A stretch of 64,000 nt of DNA, taken from positions 1 through 64,000 of the forward strand of contig JAPDRN010000150.1 of NCBI GenBank assembly GCA_030247855.1, in the 5' to 3' direction. The notes under the pieces are model-generated. The model did not search any database. It was not told the DNA's origin and saw only the letters and a list, made by a program, of their open reading frames with translations. Positions 12,002 through 23,592 of this stretch are shown here, in pieces. The position numbers and the translations under genes were made by a program. Position 1 is the stretch's first letter. Every line of letters begins with the position of its first letter. This DNA is from Knufia peltigerae. Lineage: Eukaryota; Ascomycota; Eurotiomycetes; Chaetothyriales; Trichomeriaceae.

Positions 12002-13702
12002 TCATATAGCCAGTCCACTTAGATTAGCAGCATCTGGTTTCCTCGAATCGAGTTCCTTCTTTGTACCAACAAGGGTATCTTCGCCGCCTGCATCTGCACC
12101 AGCGTACGTAGATACATCCTTCGTCGCGGGGATATCATACACCGAACATATCCGTCTCGCTACACCTTCACCACTCCACCACGCGCCCGTCGTGGTTCCC
12201 AGCGCGATAAACGGCGCAGTATGTTCACCCGCCATCCACACCCCTCGCTCATTCAGTCCGCCCGCCGCACGCATGACTTCGATATCCTCGTCGCCTTTCT
12301 CCAAGCCGATTTGCATGTTACAGTAGCTTCCGTTCCCTGCGAACCGGTCAGCCTGCCAAGTCGTCATCAAGAACGAGCTGGGCGTGCAAGCTGGGTCTGT
12401 TGACGAGTACGTCGGCAGACGGCTATAATATGGCCGCGCGAACGAGTCCAGAACTTCATTGTACCGCGCAGAGTCAGGTTCGAGGTTCGCCACCGCATCG
12501 ACCATGTGCGTGCCGTTAGCGCCGTAGACGTAGAAGAGCAGCGTGGGGTGCTCGTGTCCGGAAGGCATGTGTGCAAGCGACATTACAGATTGATTCCACG
12601 CCTCGTTGCTGGAGTGGTCGACGTACTTTGGATCGTGAAAGTGGGTGAACAGGGGGAAGTTGTCCGTACTCATCTTCCCAGAGGATGCGTCACGGATCCA
12701 AAAAGCAGATGGAAATGTTACGTACAGCTTCTCCAGTCGGCCGTAGTTGATATGTTGTATCGCCTCAGACAGGCGAGGTGGCAGTCGAGGTGTGAATACT
12801 TTTTCGTAGTTTCGTTTCAACCAACCCAAAGGGCATGTCACTACGACCTCGTCGAAGCTGGCCTTTTGGCCGGTCGCGGTCGTCACTGTGACTTTCGGAG
12901 ACGACGTACCGGTATAATCTACTTTCGTGACTTCTGTGCTCAGAAGCAAATCAACATTCGGGTATTTGGTAACCTTTGCAATTTCGGCGAGAATATCGCG
13001 GTACGTGCTTGCGACAAAGACGTTCTCTCCCTCGATGCACTCCTCCAGAAAGAAGAACTTCAGAGACTGTGTCTCGACCGAGTCGCCTACAAAGGGACCC
13101 CACATCTGTGCTTCGGCGAGGAGGTCGGTCTTGCGCTTTGCGTCCACCTTGGGATTGGCCTTGTCAATTTGTTCGGAGAAGTGCTCGAACAGACTCCTTT
13201 GGGGGTCGATGGTCGTGCTATTCTCGTCGCTGTACTTGAAGGCGTCAACGACCATTTCCCACACCTTCTCGGACAAGGAAACGGCCTCGTCGTCGGATCT
13301 GCGATGGCCGTTCGAGTCGTACAGAGCGCCGCCAGCCTCGTCGGGCGCGGTGACCACGCTGTGTGTAGCTTTAGCCATAGTCATGATCGGATTCCCCTCG
13401 GTGCCGTGGATCCAGTTGGGGCCCATGTCCACCGTGTGCCCGCCACATGAGAGCTGATGGACGCGGCCGCCGACACGGGAGCGGGCTTCGTACAGCGTGA
13501 CTTTGCACCCGCTACGGGCGAGGACATCGGAAGCGCGTAGGCCAGCGACACCAGCGCCAATAACTGCGACGCGCGGTGGTTTGGATATTCGTGGAGATTT
13601 CATGGCGCTGCGGATTGCTGCATGCATGGTAATTGTCGATGTTGAGCCATTGACCGAGTCGTTGTGCGCACTATTGGCTAAGTCGGCAGATATACGAGAC
13701 AT
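12002..13702 (-). CDS. FAD-dependent polyamine/amine oxidase
   Basis: Intronless, 566 residues. An N-terminal dinucleotide-binding fold begins about residue 43 with VAVIGAGVAGLRASDVL and ends with the acidic LYEARSRVGGRV, the standard flavin amine oxidase signature. It is followed by GPNWIHG, seen in polyamine oxidases of the Fms1/LSD1-like group. The C-terminal FAD-binding segment reads WMAGEHTAPFIALGTTTGAWWSGE. Such enzymes oxidise spermine, spermidine or their acetylated forms and release hydrogen peroxide. I see no secretion signal (the first 40 residues are polar) and no SWIRM or HMG domain, so this is not a histone demethylase. A peroxisomal C-terminal tripeptide is also absent (it ends SGLAI). 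Exact substrate unknown. Confidence 0.9.
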   Translation of the reverse strand: MSRISADLANSAHNDSVNGSTSTITMHAAIRSAMKSPRISKPPRVAVIGAGVAGLRASDVLARSGCKVTLYEARSRVGGRVHQLSCGGHTVDMGPNWIHGTEGNPIMTMAKATHSVVTAPDEAGGALYDSNGHRRSDDEAVSLSEKVWEMVVDAFKYSDENSTTIDPQRSLFEHFSEQIDKANPKVDAKRKTDLLAEAQMWGPFVGDSVETQSLKFFFLEECIEGENVFVASTYRDILAEIAKVTKYPNVDLLLSTEVTKVDYTGTSSPKVTVTTATGQKASFDEVVVTCPLGWLKRNYEKVFTPRLPPRLSEAIQHINYGRLEKLYVTFPSAFWIRDASSGKMSTDNFPLFTHFHDPKYVDHSSNEAWNQSVMSLAHMPSGHEHPTLLFYVYGANGTHMVDAVANLEPDSARYNEVLDSFARPYYSRLPTYSSTDPACTPSSFLMTTWQADRFAGNGSYCNMQIGLEKGDEDIEVMRAAGGLNERGVWMAGEHTAPFIALGTTTGAWWSGEGVARRICSVYDIPATKDVSTYAGADAGGEDTLVGTKKELDSRKPDAANLSGLAI

Positions 13703-14455
13703 GCAAGCGATGGTTAGGTAGATATTGAAGTTGGTGCCTGAATAAGATGCAGTCGGGTCTCGCGCAAAAGAGAACTCGGCTTTGAGTCCTCGGAGTTATG
13801 AATGGCCTAAATGGGTCAAGGATTGAACTATATCGTCATGTGGAGGGAGAAGAACTATCAATACATTGAGATACCTTGGAAGATCACATATAACAGAGGA
13901 TGAAGATAGAGATCCTTGTGGTACTTAGGTACCTCAGGTATGTAATTGAGTGGGACTGTGTCTGTTGTCTGTTGTTTGAACAGAGTCGCTGACGTCAAGA
14001 ATAAGGTAGAATAGGTGAAGGTATGAAACGGTGGAATGTAGATATTGTCCATCGGTCAATTCAAATAACAGCATGGTTTGTTATCTTCTCGCATAAAATA
14101 CAGTATCAATGTCGCATTTCCCTTCGGTATCTTTCTCTTCTTGCACTGACTGAGAACAGTGAACAGCATCCAGGCAATCTAAATTCCGGGAACAATCAGG
14201 CCCTCGCTCTTCGCCCCACAATCGAAAGATGAGAGCGCCTCATTATCATAGTATTCAAACAAATTTCCTTCGTGCGTGTTCTATGCTGATGCACTTCGGC
14301 TCACCATCACATATCAATCTTATGTTCTTTCGAGGTGGATTGAAGTGCGTCGTTGAGGCCGAGAATAAGATCTAGCCCAGAGGACCAGCTCGGTGGTGCC
14401 CGACTCAATAATCGTGAGAGGGGTAAGAAACCCACGGGCTTTGCACTCGCTGCAG
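13703..14455. other. Intergenic, no gene seen
   Basis: Promoter side of the amine oxidase and 3' side of the homeobox gene. It holds an AGGTACCT-type element near 13926 and otherwise AT-leaning sequence without a credible frame. Confidence 0.5.
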
Positions 14456-16183
14456 CTATCTCCAGGCACCTTGACTCAACGACAGCAGGCTCTTGACACA
14501 ATCAAGATCATCACCTTTGGCCTTCTCTTTGATTGGAGACTGACCACTGTTGACCTCTGCTCCGCGTCGCTTTCGGGAAGAGGCTGCATCAGGGAACGTG
14601 ATTTCTTCGTTTTCTTGGAGGATCTGTCGTTGACGTCCGCTTGGTTGTGTTCGTCGAAGAGAATGTTCAGACAGTTGAGTTCCTGGGGCCCAGTTTTCCT
14701 TGTCCGAGTCACCAGAGGGTGATCGCACATGACCATCAATCCTAGGTTTCTTCAGCAGGGTCGGGTCTGCGTCGCCAGCTAGACTTTGCAGACGACCCAA
14801 GGAGGACTGAGCACGGACAAGTTTCGGTTTACCATCCTTTCGAGCCACGCCCATCCGAGTGTTGGTCTTGGAAACAGACGGGCTAAGCGCTTGGGATCGT
14901 GACTTGAGACTATTTGTTCGCATTAGGTTGATGGCGCTAATGGCAGACCCAGCAGTTTCAGCTTCAGCTTGCGCCGACAAAGCATCTTTGGCAGTACTGT
15001 CGCAATAGAAAGCCCAGGTCCGGGCATCACGCGATCGACCGAATCCTGGTTCTCTGACTTTCGACTGTGCGCCTTGCGTGGAGTCCTGAAAGATGTCTAT
15101 GGTGCTCATTGCACTCTTGCTGCGCATAAGTCCAGTCTTGGGCTTGTTCTGACTGACCGGCGCCGCGATGCGTGGCTTCTCCGGAGAAGGAGTAGGTTCA
15201 TTATTCGTTCGTACTTTCACTGCTCCATCGACAGTCATGGCCAAACGCACCATGCTGGATGATCTCGACAAGGGCTCTTTAGTTCGTGGTGGTACTTTCT
15301 GTTCTTGTGCGTTTTCTCCCGGTGCTGAGGTGTCTGTTCCTGTCATTTCAGCATGATCCCTCTTTCGTCCACTGCCAGGCTCGCTGCTAGGCTGTTCTAC
15401 TTTGTCATCCTCTTTCGAAACTCGAAGCTCAACGGGGGTGTTCTGCGCAGCGTCAGCAGAGACAGTGACCGGCTGTTCAAAGCTCGATGGGGGTGTAGAG
15501 CGTCCTGCAGTCTCTTGGCTGCCCAGTGGGACCTCGTCCCGGCTGCTGTCGCTACGAGCTGAAGACGCGGGATTGAGAAGGTCATGGATACTCGACGCGC
15601 GGGATGCAGGCCGTGGTATGCTGTCTGGAGGCGCAAGTGAAAGGTTTGTTCGACCGAGGGAGGAAGGTGATAGGTCTCTCACCGCAGGGGGGATGACCTG
15701 CAGAGGAATGGGACTAGCAGTACGAGTGTGAAGATGAGCCACGAGCTCGTGAGGTTGCAGTGGTTTTGATCTCCGACGATCATTCTGTCGACGATTTTGA
15801 AACCAGATCTATCCATGTCAGTCTCATTTTCCTTTTCATTCAACGTGATGCGTTTGAGAACAAGCACACCTGGACTTCCTTCTCGCTCATGTTGACCTGG
15901 CTCACGATATGAACTCGTTCGGCCTTGTCAGGTTTCGAGTTTTTCTGATAGGCAGTTTCGAGAATGGCATGATCTTGGGGACTGGGCTGGGTCAGTTATG
16001 TTGGAGGGAAGAAATCTTAGGGGCATACCTAGTTCTCTTTCTTCTGGCCTTGGTCCCAGATTTGGACGCGGAAGAGGGTGCTGAAGACGACATAATAGGC
16101 GGATGGTCGACTTCGAACGCGTACTGAGGTTGAGAGTCAGCACGGTGAGGAGTGCTCGTCGCAGCATTTGAATGCTCGCCCAT
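14456..16183 (-). CDS. Homeodomain transcription factor
   Basis: Three exons (16183-16029, 15981-15870, 15808-14456), introns of 47 and 61 nt, product 539 residues. The homeodomain lies at about residues 45-110 and is split by both introns: basic arm KARRKRT, helix 1 with HAILETAYQKNSKPDKAER, helix 2 VHIVSQVNMSEKEVQ, recognition helix IWFQNRRQNDRRRS. The invariant W, F, N and R are all present, so DNA binding is expected. The remaining 430 residues are Ser/Pro/Lys-rich and probably disordered. It resembles the fungal Yox1/Yhp1-like group, known as cell-cycle repressors in yeast, but that is only an analogy. Start 16183 is the first ATG; an in-frame GTG two codons upstream is not needed. Homeodomain certain, biological role inferred. 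Confidence 0.92.
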
Positions 16184-19025
16184 CGTCACAATGTTTGGGA
16201 GGATGATCGCGACGAAGAGCGTGCAAGAGGCGTCTGAGGTGCAGAGACTGAAATGGCGGACATGTCATTACCGCTTGGATACACTTGAGTGGGTTAGTGA
16301 TGCTTCGACCGCGCGACTTCGCGACACATTAAGCGCGTTCTGGCGCATTTGGCTTGGCTTTGGAAATCACCACCAAAATACACCGGAAACTTTCCATCCT
16401 ATGTACAATATTGCCTAGGTACACATCTACTCGTGTCATCGATCAAAAAGATTTGCACTGTCTGCAGACTTTTTACACAGGAATTACTTTCGTCAGTTGG
16501 AAGGGGACACCAAGATGTTACTCACTGAGGCCTATTTACCTCCCCGCATCACGAACAGGTAAAGTTCGAAATGATGGTCAATGTCTCTTCGAAGGGATGT
16601 GAGAGGGACATCCGCCGATTCCCTTGAGACGGACACATCTCGTTATCAGGTGGTATTTTCTTCGACCTCGTCATATATCTGATGCTTTCTCTGCCATCAT
16701 CCCAATCCCGGACGAGGTTGAATCACGATCGCAGCATCTCGCGAGCCCAACGCGACATCACGTGATCGACACCCCTCCAGACCCTTACCTGTCCAAGGTA
16801 CCCAAGGTAAATACGTCGATTTCTCCGTTCTTGGGCAACGAACTCTAGACCAGGGCGTCAAGATACTGAGTAATAACTGGCGCATGTCGACAAACCACCT
16901 ACGGCTTATCTGCCTGCGATGCTGTTTTGAGCCGCAAGGGAAAAAGGTGGCCAGACCACAATCCCCCGAGCGAAGAATAATTGCACAAAAGTCCCCTCGA
17001 TATCGGCCAAGATATGCAATGGGTCGCCTTAACGCAGCAAGTCGGTGGGACATTCACCTCCCTGCCGCTTATGCAGGACTTGGGTCTGCCGTGTTGGGAT
17101 ACCAGACCCGAGATCGTCAGAAATTGTGTCGAGCAATACGAATTGCGAACATCCAGAGGAGGGGAAACCGACTATCGGTCGACTTAGTCAGGACACCAAT
17201 TCGCAAGGCCATCCCTGGCGATCTAGCACTTTGTTCCATCGAAATGGGTCATTTTTGTAGAGCGACAGCAGCACTTTCTTTCCTTAATCAGCGGAGTGGA
17301 TGATGGTCTTGAACTCGATCTGGACGAAAACCCCCATATGCTTGCAGACCATAACAGGGTAATGCATTGCCCATACTCTAACAATTCGCTCGCCGCCTTC
17401 CACTACTTCATTCTCCTGGGTTTAATCGATGCCTCACTCGTCTTTCGATTCGCGCTATGCAATAATCGGTACTCTATATTCTTTTTCTAGGAAGATTGTG
17501 TTGGATAGCATCCCTGCGAAGTGTCAATTGGGAACCCTTTCCTGCTACTACCGTTCCCACGTGAGAGACGCCTGATTTTGTAGAATATTTCCTACTGGGC
17601 TCTTCGCACCATAGGGTAGTCAGTGTATGAAGATTAGGTACGTCCCCAGGTAGAGGGTCGGACACGGCTGGAAGGCAGCTTCTATTTCCACCTTTTCCTA
17701 CTTGAATTCTTCATAGACTTGTATGCAGTGAAGTTGATGCTTGAGGAGCCAGAATGTGGACAATGCCAGGGAATCTTATCCGATGTCAGATAAATATATG
17801 GTATGGCCGAGATGTTTTCATGCTTCATCCACACCCTTGTTGAATGTCACGCTGGCATCGTCACATCTTCACATCTTGACAGGATCGGTGAAAATACCTC
17901 GTCACGTTGCTTGGCCAGCGAGAGAAGATGTTCGTCTCAAGCGTCAGCACTGGCAGCCAATGATGGTGGCAAATAGACCTTGCATCTGCCAGCGGACTGG
18001 ACTTCGGCATCTCGTCCTCCGCAATCGTACGGCCGCGTTTTGTCGTGGAAATTCCAGGGCTTATCTCATCGACAGGCAGAAAAGCCTAACGGTCTCGCTA
18101 AAAGCAAAAGTACGAATCAGCACTCTTTTCTGGTCGTATTCTCTCGCAGAGTGCGCATTTTAATAGAGACCCCTGTACCGAGTGTTTGGTGGCCTTATAG
18201 GGCTGACCGAAGTCCCTGCAATGTGGATCGGGGGATATTCACAAACACTGACTTCGTGCGTCCATTGTACGCATCATGGAAACACAACCGGGTGCAGCTT
18301 ATCGGCCGCTCCTAGTCGCCGCGCGGTTTGGTTCGGGTTCGCTGGCCTGCAGAGAGAATCTCGGGCCCATCATCTTGGGCGAATCAATACTCTATTCCCG
18401 ATGGCCCACGCGAACATTGTTCCAACCATCTTCGTCCTGGAGACCCCTTCCGACACTGCTCCACGACTCCTCCTTTATGCTATGGAGTACGATTGCTCTC
18501 GACATCTACACCGGTTTGGTATTCTTCCAACCAGCTTGTCAGGTACAAGTCTATTATGCAGTCCCTTTCCCGATGACTCCGTTGAAATATCAAAAGGACA
18601 TCTTGAGACTCTATTCTGCCTAGAAACACTACCGCGAGAGCTGCTGATGGCCAGTGGCAATGGCGGTGATTGCTTGTTTCCGAACTTTCATCCATGCCGC
18701 TCCGCCCTTTGCCCGCGGTCGTGGCCTTAATTGGTGATAAGGGCGCTCTCCCACCCTCCCCTCCACAGTCGAAATACTGGCATCTATCCCCTCTCACTGT
18801 ACGGGTGTGGCTTCGCATTCCTCGTCCCCCGACAATGTGCGAATGCGATCCAGGCAACTCACCGAGCGCTTGATGGCATTTGTTCGCTTGGGACACATGG
18901 TCGACAGGGTGTTGATATCATTGAGTCACGCAGCAGCCTCCTCTCACTCATGATGCAGGCTGCGTCGAGCAACATATATCAAAATGTACGACGCAGGTCG
19001 TCGTTCTTCGGAACAACGAGCAGCC
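16184..19025. other. Long intergenic region, no confident gene
   Basis: A 2.8-kb region between the divergent homeobox and NmrA-like genes. Frames up to 182 codons exist on the plus strand at 17.7-18.9 kb but match nothing I recognise and show no consistent splice structure. Visible elements are a CCTAGGTA word at 16414 and a palindromic TCACGTGA (E-box type) at 16758-16765. A decayed gene cannot be ruled out. Confidence 0.5.
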
Positions 19026-20171
19026 ATGATCAAAGTCGCAGTTGTCGGCACGAACGGGCTAGCACAGTACATTGTAAACTGTCTAGCAACTCAGACCTCA
19101 CATCAATTTGTGATCTTGTCTCGGAGGGTGAGTTTTGATCAATCGAGCATGGAGAATGATTCTGACATGTTGCAGCCTAGTCCGGGACTCAGTGCGAAGG
19201 GATGGCAGGTATTGCAGGTACGTAGATCCTCCTACCTCTCTGTTAACACTCTTCCCCGGTGCAATAAATGTCAGGGCAAGAATCTGGCATTTACGCGATA
19301 TTGTATTAGTTGCCACCGTGCTCACTCTAGCGCTCAGGTGGACTATTCCAATGCTGCCGACCTCAGGTTCAAATTAGCTGGGGTTGACACTGTCATCTCA
19401 ACCATTTCGGGGAACCCACAGCTCTCCTTGATCGATGCTGCGGCTGCGGCACACGTTCGACGATTCGTGCCTTCAGAGTTTGGAGGACCACCCTCTCTAC
19501 GCCCTCAAAATGACCTCCTGGATCAAGGTCGTCGGGCAGCCATCCTCCGACTTCACCAACACGAGGCTTCCGGGATGAGGTTTACAATATTTACCTGTGG
19601 TGTCTTGTATGAAAGATTCGGCCCAGGGGGTATGGCTGCGTCTCAGATCGGCCTGCATAGTCATATCGCTCGAGAAGGGGAGTACTTGATGGACTTCCGA
19701 CGCAGGAGGGCACAAATCCCCTATTCAGGTAATTCAGGCCAGCCTGCAATGGTGTGCTTGACATCGGCACATGACGTCGCCAGGTTCATTGTTGCCGCGT
19801 TGGATCTTCCTTCGTGGCCACGGGAGTTCAGACTCAGAGGAGAGAGGATGAGTGTCCGAGACATTGTTGCCGTTGCCGAGGCTGTCCAAGGTACGTCATG
19901 ATTGGGCTATCACACCGTTCGTCGCTTGCTAACCTGGTGATGCCTAGGTCGCTCATTCGAGGTTTCTGCCGTCACGAGGTCCTCACTGCAAGATTCACTG
20001 ACATATGCCCGGGCGGTGGGCGACCGTGCTCGCGAAGGTCGGTTGCACCACCTCCTTGTCACTGCGGAGAACCGCTATGATTTTGTCAATACAAACCTCA
20101 ACCAGCTGGTCTCTATACACCCCGAGAGGTTTCGTGATTACCTGATCAGGGTGTGGTCTTCGGCGACTTGA
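19026..20171 (+). CDS. NmrA-like / isoflavone-reductase-like NAD(P)-binding protein
   Basis: Four exons (19026-19127, 19176-19217, 19338-19890, 19948-20171), product 306 residues. Residues 1-13 (MIKVAVVGTNGLA) form the glycine-rich NAD(P) loop. Further family marks are VDTVISTISGNPQLSLIDAAAAAHVRRFVPSEFG and TSAHDVARFIVAAL. NmrA-like proteins are atypical short-chain folds; some are redox-sensing regulators of nitrogen genes and others are reductases of secondary metabolites. Exon 2 is only 14 codons. Intron 2 is 120 nt, in frame and free of stops, so retention would add 40 residues (see findings). An upstream in-frame ATG at 18984 would add 14 residues; 19026 is preferred because the nucleotide-binding strand begins there. 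Family firm, substrate unknown. Confidence 0.82.
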
Positions 20172-21148
20172 GTTCTCGTCAAAAAATGACGTTTGCCGTG
20201 GTTGATATTCGAAAAGGGTGGATTGAGTCTGGGATGCAAACATGGCTTGATGTGGTTCGCACAAGACAAGAAGACAGAGGAAGTTGACGTTCATGTCCAG
20301 GTTTAGGCACGGGACAGCAGGGACATGAGAACGCGATACAACATCGAAAGACTTGGTGTTATTCAGGGGGTGTTATTTCGACGTCAACTTTCGGGCCATA
20401 CCTCGCCGCCTCGACCCAACATCAGCGCACGGAGAAGTCTTCCACGTCTGGCTCTGCTACGAATAGAATCACACAAATGTCGACACGGGATTTGTCAGCT
20501 TTTATACTCCGTATTGTTACACAATCACCGAATCTCTTCTCTCCATTTGACCGAGGCAACTGAAACGAAAAACCCGCTCCAGCTTACTATTATTTGGAAA
20601 CACTCATTCAACCAAGCAAGTCCACTCGACTCCTTTCTCCGTTTAGACCTTTTCTTTGTTTTCTGGGACCTTGTCCACCCTTTACTATTCGGCAATTTTT
20701 GTGTGTCTTGAGATGGAATTGTATCCGAAATCAAATGACATCACCTCAACGTCACCTTGAAGTTCTTATTCGAGACTTATCGTGTGTTTCGCCCGCTTAT
20801 AGATGTGTTTCTTCGAGATGCCGATATTTGTTTTTGCGAATCCCTGGGTATTAATAATAAACCCAGGCGTTGTCCTCAAAGCTGACTCGCACTCCATTAC
20901 TCCGCTCTTGATCCGTTTGATCTTTGTACGAGATAACGTATAATAAATCTATATCCGTCTCACTGTTTTTTTCTCTCTCTCTACACGAGTTGCGAGTAAA
21001 TAAACAGATTTACTTATACTACCTTTTACCTCATACCGTCTTGGCTTTCCCTTTTTTTTTGCAAACCTCGACGCTCAATCTTTGAACCTTTTTTCTGTTC
21101 TTCCTTTCCCCTACAACTCAGGACACCTCGTCGCTCATCATCGTCAAC
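20172..21148. other. Promoter region of medium-chain reductase gene
   Basis: Contains one TACTCCGTA word at 20505, a TATA-like ATAATAAATCTATAT near 20940, and a strongly pyrimidine-rich stretch (CT runs at 20960-21130) just before the ATG at 21149. This arrangement is common for well-expressed fungal genes. No other gene seen. Confidence 0.45.
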
Positions 21149-22344
21149 ATGAAGGCCGTCGTCTACCGCGGGAAGCAGGCCGTGGTCGAGGGGGACCGGC
21201 CGATCCCGAAACTCCGGGACGATTACCTCCTTGTCAAGGTCGCCGCCGTCGCCCTGAACCCGACCGACTGGAAGCACGTGGCGGGGGACATGGCCGCCGA
21301 GGGCGGCCTCATCGGTTGTGACTTCTCCGGCTACGTCGAGGAGGTGGGTTCGGCCGTGACCAAGTCTTGGTCCAAGGGGGACCGGGTCATGGGCGTCGCC
21401 CACGGCGGCAATTTCGTGCAGCCCGACGACGGCTCCTTCGCCGAGTACATCGTGGCCAAGGGGGACGTCCAGATCAAGATGCCCGACGGGTTGACCTTTG
21501 AGCAGGCCGCCACGGTGCCCCTCGGCGCCTTCACCGTCGGCCAGGGACTCTACCAGCAGGCCCTCAAGCTCAACCTACCCACCGACCCCGTCAAGACCGG
21601 AGAGTACGTCTTGATCTACGGTGGGAGTACGGCCACGGGGGCTCTAGGTGTTCAATATGCTACGTTGTAAGTCTTTCTTTTTGGTTCCTCTTTTAGTGTC
21701 TTTCTCCCCTCTCGCCTTGCCCACCTACTTGGGACTTGTTGGTGTGAGCGAGGGCTCGTCGCTTGATCGGTTCTTTTTGGAATATCAACTGACTTTTTTC
21801 GTCCTCGTTTTCTTTCTTCGACGATTCCAGGTCAGGATACAAAGTCATAACGACCTGTTCCCCGCGCAACTTTGACTACGTCAAGTCTCTCGGGGCCACC
21901 GAAGCTTTCGATTACAACGACCCCGAGGGCGCCAAAAAGATCCGCGAGTTGACCGGCAACAAGTTGAGATACGCCTGGGACACCGTCTCCGAGGCCAACT
22001 CTCCCCAGTTTTGTGCCGACGCGCTCAGCTCCGAGGCCGGCTGCGTCTACGGGTCGATCCTGCCGGTGAAGTTCCCCCGGGACGACGTCGAGGCAACGGG
22101 GACCCTGATGTACTCCATCTTCGGCGAAGCATTCGAATTCCGAGGGACCAAGATCCCCGCGGTCCCGGCCGACTTTGAATTCGCCAAAAAGTTCGCCGCC
22201 GTCACGGAGAAATTGTTGGCCGAGGGTAAATTGAAACCTCACGCCCAACAGGTGGGGAGTGGTGGATTGGAAGGTGTATTGCAGGGGTTGGAAGATCTCA
22301 AGGCCGGCAAGGTCAGTGGGAAAAAGTTGGTCTACAAGATCTGA
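21149..22344 (+). CDS. Medium-chain reductase (ToxD / trans-enoyl-reductase-like)
   Basis: Two exons (21149-21666, 21831-22344) with a 164-nt intron; 343 residues. It begins MKAVVYRGKQAVVEG and has a GroES-like fold with ALNPTDWKH, a GCDFSGYVEEVG motif and GGSTATGALGVQYA as the NADP-binding loop. The catalytic and structural zinc cysteines of alcohol dehydrogenases are absent, which places it with zinc-independent enoyl/quinone reductases such as ToxD and LovC-like proteins. No polyketide synthase is in the window, so it is not obviously part of a biosynthetic cluster. Codon use is strikingly C/G-ending compared with its neighbours, and its leader is pyrimidine-rich, both suggesting strong expression. 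Substrate unknown. Confidence 0.88.
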
Positions 22345-23592
22345 ACACCTACCTTGGATAGGTATTAGGTGGCTATCGGGTCGGCATTTATTACCTGTAC
22401 ATACACTAGCATAGTGTTGTCATGATATACCAAATCAAATGTCTTCGTATATCGTTTATACTGTTCAAATTTGTTTTCGCAATCGACCATAGCATGTTTG
22501 AAAAGCAGGACTTCCCGTTCGCTCAGTCGTACTTAAATCACATGGCGCCTGGCTAGTAGCAAAGTTTGGTGACAATTTGCGAATCCCAAGGTGTCGATTG
22601 TTTTTTTTTTGGTATTTTCGGTTTCTTTTTTCCTCCTTGCATTAAACCTCTTTCGGGGGCGTTGTTGGTCTGGCGAGGTGGAACAGAGGAATCCACGCTG
22701 CGGCCATGTTTTTGCGATGAGACATATCGCTGAGCAGGCTGGAGAGTCCGACGGCCCAAAGGAGGACAGCTCGAGGTGAGGGAAACGAAATTGCAAAGGC
22801 TGGAATAGACTATAATATACAGACAAAGTAGTTAATCAATGAATATTAGAATCTATTTGTTTGCTTGAACATATACTAGGACGAATAATGAAACGACACC
22901 AATGGATTCGGCAGGTTGTAAAGAAATCTGTAGGATGCACCAATTAAAAGAGAATTGTACCACGCGATACTTTGTATAAGCAGTGAACAGACACGACTCA
23001 AGGTGAAGAAAAAAAAGCAACGGCCGCGATTGTAAACATGACAACAACCCACCCGTTGACAGTCATGTCTTTATTTTGTGTTCACGGAAACAATTTCGGT
23101 CAACAGACTTTGTTCTGGTGTTGCCCACCTGGATTGAAATTCAAACACGGAGGGGAACCTAGGTAGGTAGTATTCAGGACTGTCACAACCTTCAATACAC
23201 ACACACAAGTTAGCATTTCAGCTGAGAACGAAGTGATTTGTAATGAGACGATAAGCAGAAGGGGGAATAATCAGACAGCAGTTGGTACAATTTAGTTTTC
23301 CACAAGTTGAGTTCAGAACAGGTCTGTGTGAAATTGTGCTTCATCATGTCATACAGTCAAAGGTGAGGAGAGGAAGGACTGAAAATGGCAAAAACGTACC
23401 TTGTAATCTTGACCGTTCAGCATTGTCAGCGGTTCCGGTCCTGGGCAAAAGGATGCACCACTTAATGCTGTGTAACCGATGTGAGTTGGCCTTGCTGGAA
23501 CATAGTTTCAAAGATAGCTAAGCATTGGTGTAACGAAAACCACACGGTTGCTCTGGTCGAGGGAATTCAAATTGTTCACTAGCACAACCATA
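22345..23592. other. Convergent intergenic region
   Basis: 1.25 kb between two converging genes. AT-rich, with one CCTAGGTA word at 23158. No coding frame that I would support. Confidence 0.5.

Noticed and set aside
12002..13702. Amine oxidase as an LSD1-type histone demethylase
   Set aside because: No SWIRM or tower domain and the length fits a stand-alone polyamine oxidase.
17741..18730. Several plus-strand frames of 110-182 codons
   Set aside because: Mutually overlapping, no domains, no coherent splice pattern; treated as chance frames.
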